Source: Anaeromyxobacter paludicola (lineage in GTDB: Bacteria > Myxococcota > Myxococcia > Myxococcales > Anaeromyxobacteraceae). Taken from it: a stretch of 64,000 nucleotides of DNA. The notes beneath the pieces were generated by a model. That model was not told where the DNA came from and made no database searches. It saw only the letters and a list, made by a program, of their open reading frames with translations. The translations under genes and the position numbers were made by a program. Below, one piece after another: positions 44,842 to 54,110 of the stretch. The stretch spans positions 2,356,001 to 2,420,000 of the forward strand of contig NZ_AP025592.1 in assembly GCF_023169965.1 (NCBI RefSeq). The letters are read 5' to 3'. How positions within the stretch are numbered: the first letter of the stretch is position 1; each line of letters starts with the position of its first letter.

Positions 44842-45204
44842 CTACAGCTCGGTTCTCAGCTTGGGGGCGAGCAGCCTCAACAGGTAGCGCGCCTTGCCGA
44901 AGTTCCCGTCCGGGCGGAGGGCAACGACCATGAAGTACTCGGGGGAGACCATCCGAGCCACCGTGAGCATCTGGTCGGTGGCGATGGACAGCTCCGAGAC
45001 CTCGCCCGCCCCGTGCGTCCGCGACGCCTCGGCGGCGCCCCGGAACAGCGTGGCGTACTCGATGAGCAGCGAGCGGAGGTCGGGCTGCCCGCCCTCCTCC
45101 TCGAGGTGGGTCTCCACCTCGATGCCGTCGGTGGCCATGAGGGCGCAACCGACCGCGCCGTCGACGTTCTTGCAGAGGCCCTGCAGGTGCTCGCGGAAGC
45201 TCAT
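44842..45204 (-). CDS. Roadblock/LC7-domain protein
   Basis: A 120-residue single-domain roadblock/LC7 protein. Recognisable pieces are REHLQGLCKNVDGAVGCALMATDGIEVE at the N-terminus and RMVSPEYFMVVALRPDGNFGKARYLLRLLAP at the end. In M. xanthus, MglB of this fold regulates the small GTPase MglA in motility; many paralogs exist and a role here is not proved. The start is ATG at 45204, with GGAGGG before it. Confidence 0.88.
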   Translation of the reverse strand: MSFREHLQGLCKNVDGAVGCALMATDGIEVETHLEEEGGQPDLRSLLIEYATLFRGAAEASRTHGAGEVSELSIATDQMLTVARMVSPEYFMVVALRPDGNFGKARYLLRLLAPKLRTEL

Positions 45205-45258
45205 GGTGGTCCCTCCCCCGCCCTCCGGCCGTGCGGCGGGGCCTCGGGGGATGGACGC

Positions 45259-45287
45259 TATTAGCCCGCTCCGGAGCCGCGGGTCAA
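45259..45287 (-). promoter_or_regulatory. Candidate sigma-70 promoter of the roadblock gene
   Basis: On the minus strand TTGACC (45282-45287), 17-bp spacer, CTAATA (45259-45264). The leader would be about 48 nt, with the GGAGGG ribosome-binding site near its 3' end. A GGTCCCTCCCCCGCCCTCC run in this leader (45208-45226, plus strand) looks like a worn piece of the REP family. Confidence 0.5.
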
Positions 45288-45333
45288 GCACGGAGCCGAC
45301 GCGGCCCCGACCGCGCCGGCCTGACGCGGCGCG

Positions 45334-45996
45334 CTACTGGCAGACGTAGAGCGACTGATCCTGGCCCGGGTCGAAGCAGCTCGGCGCGCGCGTGAGCGTC
45401 TTGCCGGTGGCGCAGGTGGGCTGGGCGAGGAGGCAGCCGTCGCAGATCTCGATCGAATAGAACTTCTCGGCCGTGTCGTGCGTGCCGTCGTCGGCGGTCC
45501 GGCCGAGGAGCTGGTACCCGATCTCCACCGTCTTGAAGCCCGAGAACGAGCCGGCGGCGGCCTTGATCTGGGCGCCCAAGGCCGGCTGGACGAGCGGGAC
45601 GAAGAGCACCTGCTTCGTGCCCTCCTTCACGCTCGTGGTGTCGGCCGGCATGATGCTCTCCGCCGGCACCGTGAGGAGCTGCGGCGTGAAGCCGGTGGAG
45701 ACGATGCGGGTGCGCACCTTCTCGGCGGTCCAGGTGAGCGCGGCGGGGCTGCCGGTGCCGTTGGTCCCCGGGTCCGCCATGTTGTTGTCCACCTCGACCG
45801 GGAGCAGGTAGGTGAGCGCACCCTGCAGGTCGAGGATGCCGCCGCTCGTGTAGGTGCCCGTGGCGAACGTGCACGCGGTGTTGGCGCTGGCGGTCGGGGT
45901 GGCGACGCGCCCGACCACCTGGATGGAGGAGCCGTCGTTGGCGCCGCAGCCGGCGGCGGCGAGGCAGAGGAGCGCGAGGATCCGCTTGGCGTTCAT
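45334..45996 (-). CDS. Putative lipoprotein next to pilQ
   Basis: A 220-residue exported protein. The signal peptide ends in lipobox LAAAGC (Cys17). The mature part is beta-rich, with AEKVRTRIVSTGFTPQLLTVPAESIMPAD and IGYQLLGRTADDGTHDTAEKFYSIEIC. The C-terminal 45 residues hold five Cys (IEICDGCLLAQPTCATG, APSCFDPGQDQSLYVCQ). No known family. It lies 13 bp downstream of pilQ on the same strand, so it may be the final gene of the pilMNOPQ transcript. Confidence 0.72.
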   Translation of the reverse strand: MNAKRILALLCLAAAGCGANDGSSIQVVGRVATPTASANTACTFATGTYTSGGILDLQGALTYLLPVEVDNNMADPGTNGTGSPAALTWTAEKVRTRIVSTGFTPQLLTVPAESIMPADTTSVKEGTKQVLFVPLVQPALGAQIKAAAGSFSGFKTVEIGYQLLGRTADDGTHDTAEKFYSIEICDGCLLAQPTCATGKTLTRAPSCFDPGQDQSLYVCQ

Positions 45997-46009
45997 GGGA
46001 GGCCTCCGG

Positions 46010-48307
46010 TTACCCGCCGGCGACGGCGTTCTGCGCCAGCGGCTGCCGGTTCAGGATGCGCGGCGTGATGAAGATGAGGAGCTCGGTGTGATCGTCCGAC
46101 TCGGACCGGCCGCGGAAGAAGAAGCCGAGCACCGGGATCTTGCTGAGCCAGGGCACGTCCGACTCGTGCCGGGCCGTGGACCGGGTGTAGATGCCGCCGA
46201 TGACGGTGGTGTCGCCGTCCTTGACGAGCACCTCGGTCTCGGCCTCGCGCTTGGAGATCGACGGCTGGCCGTTGGCGCCGGTCAGCGACGAGTTGGGCGA
46301 GTTGTTGGTGGCCTTGATCTTGAGGAGGATCGAGCCGTCGGCGGAGACGTGCGGCGTGACCTTCAGCTCGAGCTTGGCCTCGATGAAGGTGGTGTTCACG
46401 CCGGCCGCGGAGGTCTGCGAGAAGGGGATGCTGAGCCCCTGCCCGATGGTCGCCTCCTTGTTGTCGATGGTGGCGATCTTCGGCGCCGAGATGGTCTTCA
46501 CGACGCCCGTGCTCTCGAGGGCCGAGAGGCGGAGGTTCAGGTTGAAGGCGCCGCTGGCCGAGCCGAACACGAGGCCGATGCCGCCGCCCGAGCCCTGGCC
46601 GATGGCCGCCGGCAGGTTCACCGCGTAGTTCGGCGCGCTCGCGGTACCGGTGGTGGGGCCGCCGCCCGAGGCGCCGGTCGCGCCGACGGTGTTCGGGAAG
46701 GAGAGGCCGGTGGAGTTGCCGGTGGCCGGGCTGAAGCTGGCGTTGCCGCCCCACTGCACGCCCACCGCGCGGCTGAAGTTGGAGGAGGCCTCGACGATGC
46801 GGCTCTCGATGAGCACCTGCGGGATCTCGGTGTCGAGGTTCCGCACCAGCTTCTCGGCCTTCTCGAGGTTCTCCGCCACGTCCTTCACGATGAGGACGTT
46901 GGTGCGGTCGTCGGTGGAGACGGTGCCGCGCTCGGAGAGCAGGTCCTTCACGCGCGCCGAGACCTCGTTGGCGCGGGTGAAGTTGACCGGGATGAGCCGG
47001 ACCTTGAGCGGGAGCAGCGGCGCCTGCGACTTGATGGCGTCGAGCCGCGCCTGGCGCTCCTTCGCGATCTGCTCGTACTTGGCGACGCGGATGACGTTGC
47101 CGAGCTCCTCCTTGTCGAGCCCCTTGGTGCGGAGCACGAGGTCGAGGGCCTGGTCCCAGGGCACGTTGCGCAGCGAGACGGTGACCTTGCCGGTCACGTC
47201 GTCGGCCACCACGATGTTCTTCTTCGAGACGTCGGCGATGAGCCGCAGCAGGTTGCGGATGTCGATGTCGTGGAAGTCGAGGGTGATGCGGCGGCCGGCG
47301 TAGTCGTCCTTGCGGTGCGGCGCGGCGGACGGCTCGGCGGCCGCGGCGGCGGCCTCGGCGTGGACGCGCATCGAGACCGGGGCGACCGGCGCGGCGGCGG
47401 ACGGCGCGGGGGCCGCGGCCGGCTCGGGCGCGGCGCGGGCCACCAGCGCCGGCGCAGCGGCGCGGGCGGGCGCGGCGGGCTGGGCCACGGCCGGGGCGGC
47501 CTCGCCGAGCGCGACGACGACCGCGCCCGGGACCCGCTTCAGCTGGAAGCTCGGCAGGCCGGCGGCGGCGTCGAGCACCACCCGCACCTTGCCCTGGTCG
47601 CGGCCGAAGCGGACCTGGCGGAACGGGCCGGCGCCCGGGACGGCGGCGCGCGGGGCGCGGCTCACGCCGAAGAGGTCGAGCGCGAGGCGCGGCGGGTTGG
47701 CGAGCTCGATCACCTCGATCCGGCCCACGTCGCCGTCCACGGCGAGGGAGACGCGGTCGGGGCTCACCCGCACGCCGGTGACGGCGGTGGCGGCGCGCGA
47801 GACCGGCGCCTCGTCGGCGCGGCGGGAGACGACGTTGTCGGCCGGCGCGGCCGGGGCGGTGGCGACCGCCACCGGAGCGGGCGCGGGGGCCGGGGCGGCG
47901 GCCTGGGCGGCGCCGCGGGTCACCTTGACCGCGACCGCGTCGCCCCGCGGGCCGACCTCGTAGCGGGCGCCCGGCTCGAGCGCGACCACCACCCGGCCCA
48001 CGCTGCTCTTGTCGTCCTTGTACTGGGCGGTGCTGATGGCGAGGACGCCGTCCTTGCCCACCTGGATGGGCGAGGCGAGCTGCGACACGTCGGCGCCGGC
48101 GAGGTCGAGCACGAGCCGCGGCGGGTCCTGCAGCTTGAACACGGTGTAGCTCGGCGCCCGCGTGCCGCGGATGTCGATCTCCACCGCGCCGCCCCGCTCG
48201 GCCACGTCGATCGCGCGGATGGCATTCGGGGCGCTTGCGGCGCGGGCGCTGCCCGCGGCGAGCGCCAGGAACGTCAGGCCCGCGAGGCGGATGGTCGTGG
48301 TCTTCAT
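46010..48307 (-). CDS. pilQ: Type IV pilus secretin PilQ
   Basis: A 765-residue secretin. Signal peptide to about residue 23. Two AMIN domains (about 29-131 and 178-268) bind peptidoglycan; Ala/Pro-rich linkers separate them from the N0/STN domain (about 335-410) and N1 (about 435-495). The secretin barrel (about 500-754) carries SAPKIATIDNKEATIGQG and the signature VPWLSKIPVLGFFFRG. It forms the outer-membrane pore for the pilus. The start overlaps the pilP stop by 4 bp. Confidence 0.96.
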   Translation of the reverse strand: MKTTTIRLAGLTFLALAAGSARAASAPNAIRAIDVAERGGAVEIDIRGTRAPSYTVFKLQDPPRLVLDLAGADVSQLASPIQVGKDGVLAISTAQYKDDKSSVGRVVVALEPGARYEVGPRGDAVAVKVTRGAAQAAAPAPAPAPVAVATAPAAPADNVVSRRADEAPVSRAATAVTGVRVSPDRVSLAVDGDVGRIEVIELANPPRLALDLFGVSRAPRAAVPGAGPFRQVRFGRDQGKVRVVLDAAAGLPSFQLKRVPGAVVVALGEAAPAVAQPAAPARAAAPALVARAAPEPAAAPAPSAAAPVAPVSMRVHAEAAAAAAEPSAAPHRKDDYAGRRITLDFHDIDIRNLLRLIADVSKKNIVVADDVTGKVTVSLRNVPWDQALDLVLRTKGLDKEELGNVIRVAKYEQIAKERQARLDAIKSQAPLLPLKVRLIPVNFTRANEVSARVKDLLSERGTVSTDDRTNVLIVKDVAENLEKAEKLVRNLDTEIPQVLIESRIVEASSNFSRAVGVQWGGNASFSPATGNSTGLSFPNTVGATGASGGGPTTGTASAPNYAVNLPAAIGQGSGGGIGLVFGSASGAFNLNLRLSALESTGVVKTISAPKIATIDNKEATIGQGLSIPFSQTSAAGVNTTFIEAKLELKVTPHVSADGSILLKIKATNNSPNSSLTGANGQPSISKREAETEVLVKDGDTTVIGGIYTRSTARHESDVPWLSKIPVLGFFFRGRSESDDHTELLIFITPRILNRQPLAQNAVAGG

Positions 48308-48843
48308 GGCACCTGCTCCTCGAGGTTCAGCGAAGCTTCCTTGGGCAGCCGCAGGACGGTCTGGGACTTGTCGCGGGTGCCGTCGGCGCGGACGGTCCAC
48401 TCCGAGACCACCAGCTCGCCCGAGCGCACCGCGGCCACCGTGCCGCCGTTCTTGCCGATGCACATGCCCGGCCGGACGCTGTAGCCGACGCCGCCGGGGG
48501 TCTCGAGCATGGCGACGGGGTCGGCGAGGCCGGTGACCACCGCGACGAGCTTGAGCTGCTCGAGCTCGTAGCGGCCGAGCGGCGTGGTGCAGCGGGCCGA
48601 GCCGGCGGCGTGCGTGGTCTCGAGCTCCGAGAGGAAGCTGCGGAAGGGGTCGCGCTTGCCGGCGCCGGAGTAGGACCACTGGGCCGCCGCGGGCTGCGCG
48701 GCGGCGGGGGCCTGCGCCGCCGCGGCCGCCGGGGCGGCCTGCGCCGGGGCGGCCGGCTTCGCCGCCGGGGCCTTCTTCTGCTCCTTGCACCCGGCGACGA
48801 GCGCCACGGCGCAGAGGAGCGCCATCCGAGCCTGGGGCCTCAT
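48304..48843 (-). CDS. pilP: Type IV pilus lipoprotein PilP
   Basis: A 179-residue lipoprotein (lipobox LVAGC, Cys19). A flexible Ala/Pro-rich linker (about 24-62) leads to a beta-sandwich HR domain with KRDPFRSFLSE, LGRYELEQLKLVAVVTGLADPVAMLE and RPGMCIGKNGGTVAAV. It bridges PilNO and the PilQ secretin. It overlaps both neighbours by 4 bp. Confidence 0.94.
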   Translation of the reverse strand: MRPQARMALLCAVALVAGCKEQKKAPAAKPAAPAQAAPAAAAAQAPAAAQPAAAQWSYSGAGKRDPFRSFLSELETTHAAGSARCTTPLGRYELEQLKLVAVVTGLADPVAMLETPGGVGYSVRPGMCIGKNGGTVAAVRSGELVVSEWTVRADGTRDKSQTVLRLPKEASLNLEEQVP

Positions 48844-49475
48844 TTCCCGCTCCTCGCCACCGCCGGGCCGCTCTTCTTCTCGGTGAACATGAAGGTGGTC
48901 ACCAGGAACCTGGCGTTGACCGTCACCTTGCCGTTCACGACCTTGGGATCGGCGAGCACGATGTCGCTGATGTTCACGATCCGGCGCAGCCGGCCCAGGG
49001 CGTCGAAGAAGGTGGCGATCTCGTGGTAGTTGCCGCTGGCGGTCATCGGCACCGGGATGCGCGCGTAGAAGCCGCTCGACTGCTCGGCCTGCGGCTCGAT
49101 GGTGCCGATCTCGAGGCCGGCCTTGACCGCGCGGTCCTGGAAGAGCTGCAGGAGCTCGTCGAGGTTCTTCTGGTCGGGGAGCTCGGCGAGCGCCTCGGCC
49201 AGCTTCTGCTCGAGCAGCTCCTTCTCGCGCCGGAACTGGTTCAGGTTGTTGGCGATCGCCGTCTTCTCGATCAGGTCGGCGTCGAGCTTCTTCTGCTCGC
49301 CCTCCACCTTCCGGATCTTGGCCTCGGTCTCGGTGATGCTGTCGCCGAAGGCCGGCACGCCGATGGCGAAGTAGTTGGCGGCGGTGAGCAGCACCGCCAC
49401 GCCGGCCGCCACGCCCAGCTTGGCCGCCAGGGGGGCCTTGACGACGCGCTCCAGGAACTTGGTGTCGATGGCCAT
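48840..49475 (-). CDS. pilO: Type IV pilus protein PilO
   Basis: A 211-residue bitopic membrane protein: one helix near residues 20-42 (LGVAAGVAVLLTAANYFA), a coiled coil (about 50-105), then a ferredoxin-like periplasmic domain (VPMTASGNYHEIATFFDALGRLRRIVNISD). It pairs with PilN. The start lies 6 bp after the pilN stop. Confidence 0.93.
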   Translation of the reverse strand: MAIDTKFLERVVKAPLAAKLGVAAGVAVLLTAANYFAIGVPAFGDSITETEAKIRKVEGEQKKLDADLIEKTAIANNLNQFRREKELLEQKLAEALAELPDQKNLDELLQLFQDRAVKAGLEIGTIEPQAEQSSGFYARIPVPMTASGNYHEIATFFDALGRLRRIVNISDIVLADPKVVNGKVTVNARFLVTTFMFTEKKSGPAVARSGK

Positions 49476-49481
49476 GGCGGG

Positions 49482-50093
49482 TTACCGGGCGACGGGGGCC
49501 GCGGCGGCCGCGGCACCGGAGGAGGCGGCGGGGACCCCGGGCGCCGCCGCGGGCGTGTAGGTGCAGGCCGTGTCGAGCGTGAAGTCCACGAGCTTGTAGC
49601 GCCCCTCGGTGCGGGCCGTGGTCTTCTTCAGCTCCACCTTGGTGAAGAAGCGGGACTGCTTGAGGGCGCTCATGAGCGCCGAGACGTCGTCGATGGTGGC
49701 GGCGCTGCCGTCGAACACCATCGCCCCGCCCTTCTCCTCGATCTTCTTGAACCAGAGCCGCTTCGGCGTGAGGGTGGCGAGCTCGTCGAGCAGCTTCACC
49801 GGGCCGGTGCGCCCCTGCTTCAGCTTGTCGAGGACGTCGAGCTTCTCCTTGAGCGCCGCCTGCTCGGCCTTGATGTTCTTCACCTCGCCGATGATCTTCT
49901 CGAGCTGCGCGATCTCGGCCTTGGTGTGGGCGAGCTTCGACTGGCGGGCGGCGAGATCGGCGGAGCGGGCGTGGTCCCAGGCGTAGTTGCCGGCGAGGGC
50001 CACCACCAGCACCGCGGCCGCGAGGGCCAGCTGCTGCTTGCCGGCCTCCTTCTTCTTCGAGACCCGAACCGCGAGCAGGTTGATCCGGACCAT
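49482..50093 (-). CDS. pilN: Type IV pilus protein PilN
   Basis: A 203-residue bitopic protein. The N-terminal motif MVRINLLAVR (the conserved INLL that binds PilM) is followed by a membrane helix (about 22-40), a coiled coil (about 45-95), and a small periplasmic domain. The last 25 residues are Ala/Pro-rich, with one Cys just before. The start (ATG 50093) is 2 bp after the pilM stop. Confidence 0.94.
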   Translation of the reverse strand: MVRINLLAVRVSKKKEAGKQQLALAAAVLVVALAGNYAWDHARSADLAARQSKLAHTKAEIAQLEKIIGEVKNIKAEQAALKEKLDVLDKLKQGRTGPVKLLDELATLTPKRLWFKKIEEKGGAMVFDGSAATIDDVSALMSALKQSRFFTKVELKKTTARTEGRYKLVDFTLDTACTYTPAAAPGVPAASSGAAAAAAPVAR

Positions 50094-50095
50094 GG

Positions 50096-51154
50096 CTACT
50101 TGTCCCCGGGGCCGCGCAGGGCCAGGCCCACCGCCACCGCAGCGCTCGGCGCGACGCCCATCATCACGTTGGGGTCGAACTGGCGGTTGTCGATGTCGAT
50201 GTTCTTGAAGGGGTTCAGGATCTCGACGGGCACTGCGGCGCGCTGCTCGATGGTCTTGAAGAGGGCGGCGATGCGGGCCGCCCCGCCGGACAGGTAGACG
50301 CGGGCGATGCGGCTGTCGGGCGCGGTGGAGGCGAAGAAGTCGAGGGAGCGCTGGATCTCGCTGCCGAGCTGGTCGGCCACGCCCTGGATGACCCGCTCGA
50401 CCTCCTGCGGGACCACGGCGTCCATCTCCCCCTGGCCGCCCACCTTCAGCGCCTCGGCCTCCTCGTAGGAGATGTTGAGCTGCTTCTGGATCTCCTCCGT
50501 GAAGGCGTTGCCGCCCATGGTGACGTCGCGGGTGAAGGTGGTGGTCCCGCCGGAGAGGATGTTGATGTTGGTGACCGAGGCGCCGACGTTGATGAGCACC
50601 ACCGTGTCCTTCGGCGGCAGCTCGTAGTTGGCCTCGAAGGCGTTCTGCACCGCGAAGGCGTCCACGTCCACGACCGACACCGTGAGGCCGGCCTCGGCGC
50701 AGACGGCGGTGTAGTCGTTGATCATGTCCTTCTTGGCGGCGACGAGGAGGACGTCCATCTGCCCGGCGGCGTCGCCCTGATCCGAGAGGATCTGGGTGTC
50801 GATGTTCACGTCCTTCACGTCGAAGGGGATGTACTGCTCCGCCTCCCACTGGATGGACTCGTCCACCTCCTCCTGCGACATGCGCGGGAGGGAGATCTTC
50901 TTGATGATGACCGAGTGGCCGCGGACGCCGATGGCGACGTTCTTGGCGCGGACGTGCTGCTCGTTCATCACCTGCTGGATGGCCTCGACGATCGCCGAGG
51001 AGTTCATCAGCGCGCCGTCGACGATGGCCTCGGGCGGCAGCGGCGCGGAGCCGAAGGCGGTCAGCGTGTACCCGCCCTTCCGCGGCTTCAGCTGCACCAG
51101 CTTGACGCTGCTGGAGCCGATGTCGAGACCCACGGCCAGCTTGGTCTTCCCCAT
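50096..51154 (-). CDS. pilM: Type IV pilus actin-like protein PilM
   Basis: A 352-residue actin-like ATPase (FtsA/MreB fold). The N-terminal motif is AVGLDIGSSSVKLVQL; further ATP-site sequences are INVGASVTNINIL and VYLSGGAARIAAL. It caps the cytoplasmic side of the PilNOPQ alignment complex through PilN. The start is ATG at 51154 preceded by AAGGGAG. It is the first gene of pilMNOPQ, with its own candidate promoter. Confidence 0.96.
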   Translation of the reverse strand: MGKTKLAVGLDIGSSSVKLVQLKPRKGGYTLTAFGSAPLPPEAIVDGALMNSSAIVEAIQQVMNEQHVRAKNVAIGVRGHSVIIKKISLPRMSQEEVDESIQWEAEQYIPFDVKDVNIDTQILSDQGDAAGQMDVLLVAAKKDMINDYTAVCAEAGLTVSVVDVDAFAVQNAFEANYELPPKDTVVLINVGASVTNINILSGGTTTFTRDVTMGGNAFTEEIQKQLNISYEEAEALKVGGQGEMDAVVPQEVERVIQGVADQLGSEIQRSLDFFASTAPDSRIARVYLSGGAARIAALFKTIEQRAAVPVEILNPFKNIDIDNRQFDPNVMMGVAPSAAVAVGLALRGPGDK

Positions 51155-51612
51155 CGCGCTCCCTTCAGTGCGTGCGGGGGCACGAGAGGCACCCCGACTG
51201 CGTCGAATACTTCCCGTGCAACCCGGCGGGGCCCACTATAGCCGAGCAACCCCGCGCCACAAAGTCCGCCACTTCCGCCACCTTCCGCCCGGCCGATCGC
51301 CGGACGAGCCCTCGCCGGGGCTGCAATCGCAGGGCCACCGGCCCGCACGAAACGTCCCACATTCGAGGTACGGCGGGGTTACCTGCTGCAGGGGCCCGGC
51401 TCCCCCCCTCGACACGGGCCGCGCGGCGCGACGGCTGCCGCGGATCGCCCCGCTGGCGCAGTCCCCTCGGCCGTGCTCCCCCCGGTTCGAGCATCCGCCG
51501 TTGACGCTACCCTGTGGGTGCCGGGGCGCAAGAAACCCGCCCGATCCGATATCGCGCCCCACCCCGCCGGCGAGGCCGGCGAGCGGCCGCGGCGCGAGCG
51601 CCCGGCGCGGCG
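51155..51612. other. 458-bp gap between pilR and pilM
   Basis: No gene is seen on either strand; frames are Arg/Pro-rich. Its 3' end on the minus strand holds the pilM promoter and ribosome-binding site. The remainder, including a tract with scattered AT (51330-51370), has no recognisable hairpin with T-run, so it is unclear how pilR transcription ends. Confidence 0.6.
51235..51262 (-). promoter_or_regulatory. Candidate sigma-70 promoter of pilMNOPQ
   Basis: On the minus strand TTGTGG (51257-51262), 16-bp spacer, TATAGT (51235-51240). The -10 matches five of six consensus bases, and the same TATAGT with a 16-bp spacer appears before the GT2 gene. The leader would be about 75 nt. Confidence 0.45.
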
Positions 51613-52992
51613 TCAGGCGTCGATCCCGTACTCCTTGATCTTGTAGAGGAGCGCCCGGTACGAGAGGTCGAGCAGCTCGGCGGCGCGGGTGCGGTTGCCG
51701 CCGGTGCGCTCGAGCGCCCGCCGGATCAGCCGCTCCTCGAGCGCGAGCGTGGCCTTCTTGACCGAGAGCTCCTCGGCCCCGTCGGCCGGCGGGAGCGCGG
51801 CCGGGGAGCGGGGCGCCTCGCGCAGCCGCTCCGGCAGGTCCTCCTCGCGGATCAGGCCGCCCTCGCAGAGCACGACCGCGCGCTCGACGGCGTGCTCGAG
51901 CTCGCGGACGTTGCCGGGCCAGCGCCAGGCGCGGATCGCCTCCAGGGCCTCGGGGGCGAAGCCGGCCACCGGCGCCTCGGGGCGCAGCCGCGCGTAGCGG
52001 GCGAGGAAGTGGCGCGCCAGCTCGTCGATGTCCCCGGGGCGCTCGCGCAGCGGCGGCAGCCGCACGCCGATCACGTTGAGCCGGTAGAAGAGGTCCTCGC
52101 GGAACTGCCCCTGCTCCACCGCGCGGCCGAGGTCGCGCGCCGTGGCCGCCACCACGCGGACGTCCACCGGCTCGGAGCGGACGTCGCCGACGCGCCGGAC
52201 CTCGCCCTCCTGGAGGAACCGGAGGAGCTTCACCTGGAGCCCCTGCGGCAGCTCGCCGATCTCGTCGAGGAAGAGCGTGCCGCCGTCGGCCTCCGCCACC
52301 AGCCCCTTCTTGTTGCGGGAGGCGTCGGTGAAGGCGCCCTTCACGTGGCCGAAGAGCTCCGACTCGACCAGCTCGGCGGGGATGGCGCCGCAGTTCACCG
52401 CCACGAAGGGCAGGCTCGCCCGCGGCGAGAGCTCGTGGAGCGCCCGGGCCACCAGCTCCTTGCCGGTGCCCGACTCGCCGGTGAGGAGCACCGTCGTCTT
52501 GAGCGGCGCCACCTTGCGCACCTGGCGCAGCACCTCGGCCATGGCCTCCGAGCCGCCCACGATCCGGTCGAGCCGGTAGCCCTGGGCGAGCTCGCTCCGG
52601 AGCCGCCGGTTCTCGCGCCAGAGCCGCTCGCGCTCCTCGGCCTTCTTGAGGACCAGCAGCACCTCGTCCGGCCGGAAGGGCTTCGAGACGTAGTCGTAGG
52701 CGCCGGCCTTCATGGCCTGGATGGCGGCGTCGTGCGAGCCGTAGGCGCTCATGACGATGAACGTCAGCTCCGGGTGGAGCCGCTGCACCTCCCCGAGCAG
52801 CGCCAGCCCGTCCATGCGCGGCATGCGGACGTCGGAGAGGACCACGTCGTAGTCGCGGGCGGCGAGCTCCTTCAGCGCCTCCTCGCCGTTGGCCACGGCG
52901 CGCACCTGGTAGCCCTGGTCGGTGAGGAAGACCGAGAGGAGGTGCCGCATCGACTCTTCGTCGTCGGCGATGAGGACGTCGCGCAGGGCCAC
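51613..52992 (-). CDS. pilR: NtrC-type response regulator PilR
   Basis: A 459-residue sigma-54 activator. Receiver domain (1-120) with the phospho-Asp54 in VVLSDVRMPRMDG. AAA+ domain (about 140-370): Walker A GESGTGKE, the sigma-54 contact loop GAFTDA, Walker B GGTLFLDEIGELP. A FIS-type helix-turn-helix is at the end (GGNRTRAAELLDLSYRALLY). It should drive pilA from its -24/-12 promoter, with PilS as the kinase. It is 12 bp downstream of pilS. Confidence 0.94.
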   Translation of the reverse strand: MALRDVLIADDEESMRHLLSVFLTDQGYQVRAVANGEEALKELAARDYDVVLSDVRMPRMDGLALLGEVQRLHPELTFIVMSAYGSHDAAIQAMKAGAYDYVSKPFRPDEVLLVLKKAEERERLWRENRRLRSELAQGYRLDRIVGGSEAMAEVLRQVRKVAPLKTTVLLTGESGTGKELVARALHELSPRASLPFVAVNCGAIPAELVESELFGHVKGAFTDASRNKKGLVAEADGGTLFLDEIGELPQGLQVKLLRFLQEGEVRRVGDVRSEPVDVRVVAATARDLGRAVEQGQFREDLFYRLNVIGVRLPPLRERPGDIDELARHFLARYARLRPEAPVAGFAPEALEAIRAWRWPGNVRELEHAVERAVVLCEGGLIREEDLPERLREAPRSPAALPPADGAEELSVKKATLALEERLIRRALERTGGNRTRAAELLDLSYRALLYKIKEYGIDA

Positions 52993-53004
52993 GAGAGCCC
53001 GACT

Positions 53005-54108
53005 CTAGCACGCGAAGCGGAGCACGAAGCGCGCCCCGCCGCCCGGCCCGTTGCCGGCCGAGATGGCGCCGCCGAAGCCCTCCATGATGCGGTGGCTGAT
53101 GGCGAGCCCCAGCCCGGTCCCCCGCCCCGGCTCCTTGGTGGTGAAGAAGGGGTCGAAGATCCGCTCCAGGTCCTGCGGCGGGATGCCCGGCCCGGCGTCG
53201 GCGAGGGCGAGCGCGACCGTGCCGTCCGGCCCGAGGCGCCCCTCGATCCGGAGCGCGCCGCGCCCCTGCATCGCGTCGCCGGCGTTGAGGAGGAGGTTGA
53301 GGAGCACCTGCGAGAGCTGGTGCGGATCGGCGCGGACCGGCGGCAGGCCGGGCGGGAGATCGACGGTCACCTCGACCTCCTTGAAGCGGGACTGCACGCG
53401 GGCGAGCCGCAGGGCCGAGTCCACCGCCGGCGCGAGCGGCACCGGGACGAGCAGCGGCGCCGAGGGCCGGGCGAAGTCGAGGAGCTCGCGGACGGTCCGG
53501 TCGATCCGCTCCGCCGCCGCGGCGATCCGGTCGAGGGCGCCCGCGAGCTCCGGGTCGGCGCCGGGCGGCAGCCGCGTGCGGGCGAGCTCGACGTAGCCGG
53601 TGACCGCGCCGAGCGGGTTCCCGACCTCGTGGGCCAGCCCGGCGGCGAGCCGGCCGACGGTGGCGAGCCGCTCCGAGCGGAGGAGCGACTCGCGCGCCTC
53701 CTCGAGCGAGCGGTTGGCGGCGGTCAGCTCCGCCACCTTGGCGGCGAGCTGCGCCCGCTCCTCGGCGAGCGCGGCGGCGAGCCGCTCGAAGGCCACCGCG
53801 GCGCGCGAGAGGCCGTGGCCGCCCGGCTCGCCCAGGAGCGGCAGCCCCGGGGCGCCGGGGAGATCGCCGAGCCGCTCGGCGGCGGCGAGGAGCCGGTCCA
53901 CCGGGCGGGCCACGGCGCGCGAGAGCAGGAGCGAGCCCGCGGCGAGCGTGGCGATCCCGGCGCCGAGCGCGAGCGCGGTGAAGGCGGCCGGACCGAGCGC
54001 CCGGGTCGAGAGGAGCGGGAGCCCGGCCGCGAGGAGCACCGTGGGCCCGACCGCGGCGAGGGCCACGAGCTGCAGGGCGAGCAGGGGGCGCGCGCCGCGG
54101 GTCGGCAT
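53005..54108 (-). CDS. pilS: Sensor histidine kinase PilS
   Basis: A 367-residue kinase. Two N-terminal helices (about residues 8-27 and 38-58) with a very short outside loop, then a HAMP-like segment and coil. The H-box is LAAGLAHEVGNPLGAVTGY, the N-box NLLLNAGDAM, G1 DAGPGIP and G2 GTGLGLAI. P. aeruginosa PilS has six helices and senses PilA in the membrane; here only two are seen. The start is ATG at 54108, 2 bp past the pilD stop; an upstream ATG (54171) would lie inside pilD. Confidence 0.87.
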   Translation of the reverse strand: MPTRGARPLLALQLVALAAVGPTVLLAAGLPLLSTRALGPAAFTALALGAGIATLAAGSLLLSRAVARPVDRLLAAAERLGDLPGAPGLPLLGEPGGHGLSRAAVAFERLAAALAEERAQLAAKVAELTAANRSLEEARESLLRSERLATVGRLAAGLAHEVGNPLGAVTGYVELARTRLPPGADPELAGALDRIAAAAERIDRTVRELLDFARPSAPLLVPVPLAPAVDSALRLARVQSRFKEVEVTVDLPPGLPPVRADPHQLSQVLLNLLLNAGDAMQGRGALRIEGRLGPDGTVALALADAGPGIPPQDLERIFDPFFTTKEPGRGTGLGLAISHRIMEGFGGAISAGNGPGGGARFVLRFAC

Positions 54109-54110
54109 GG

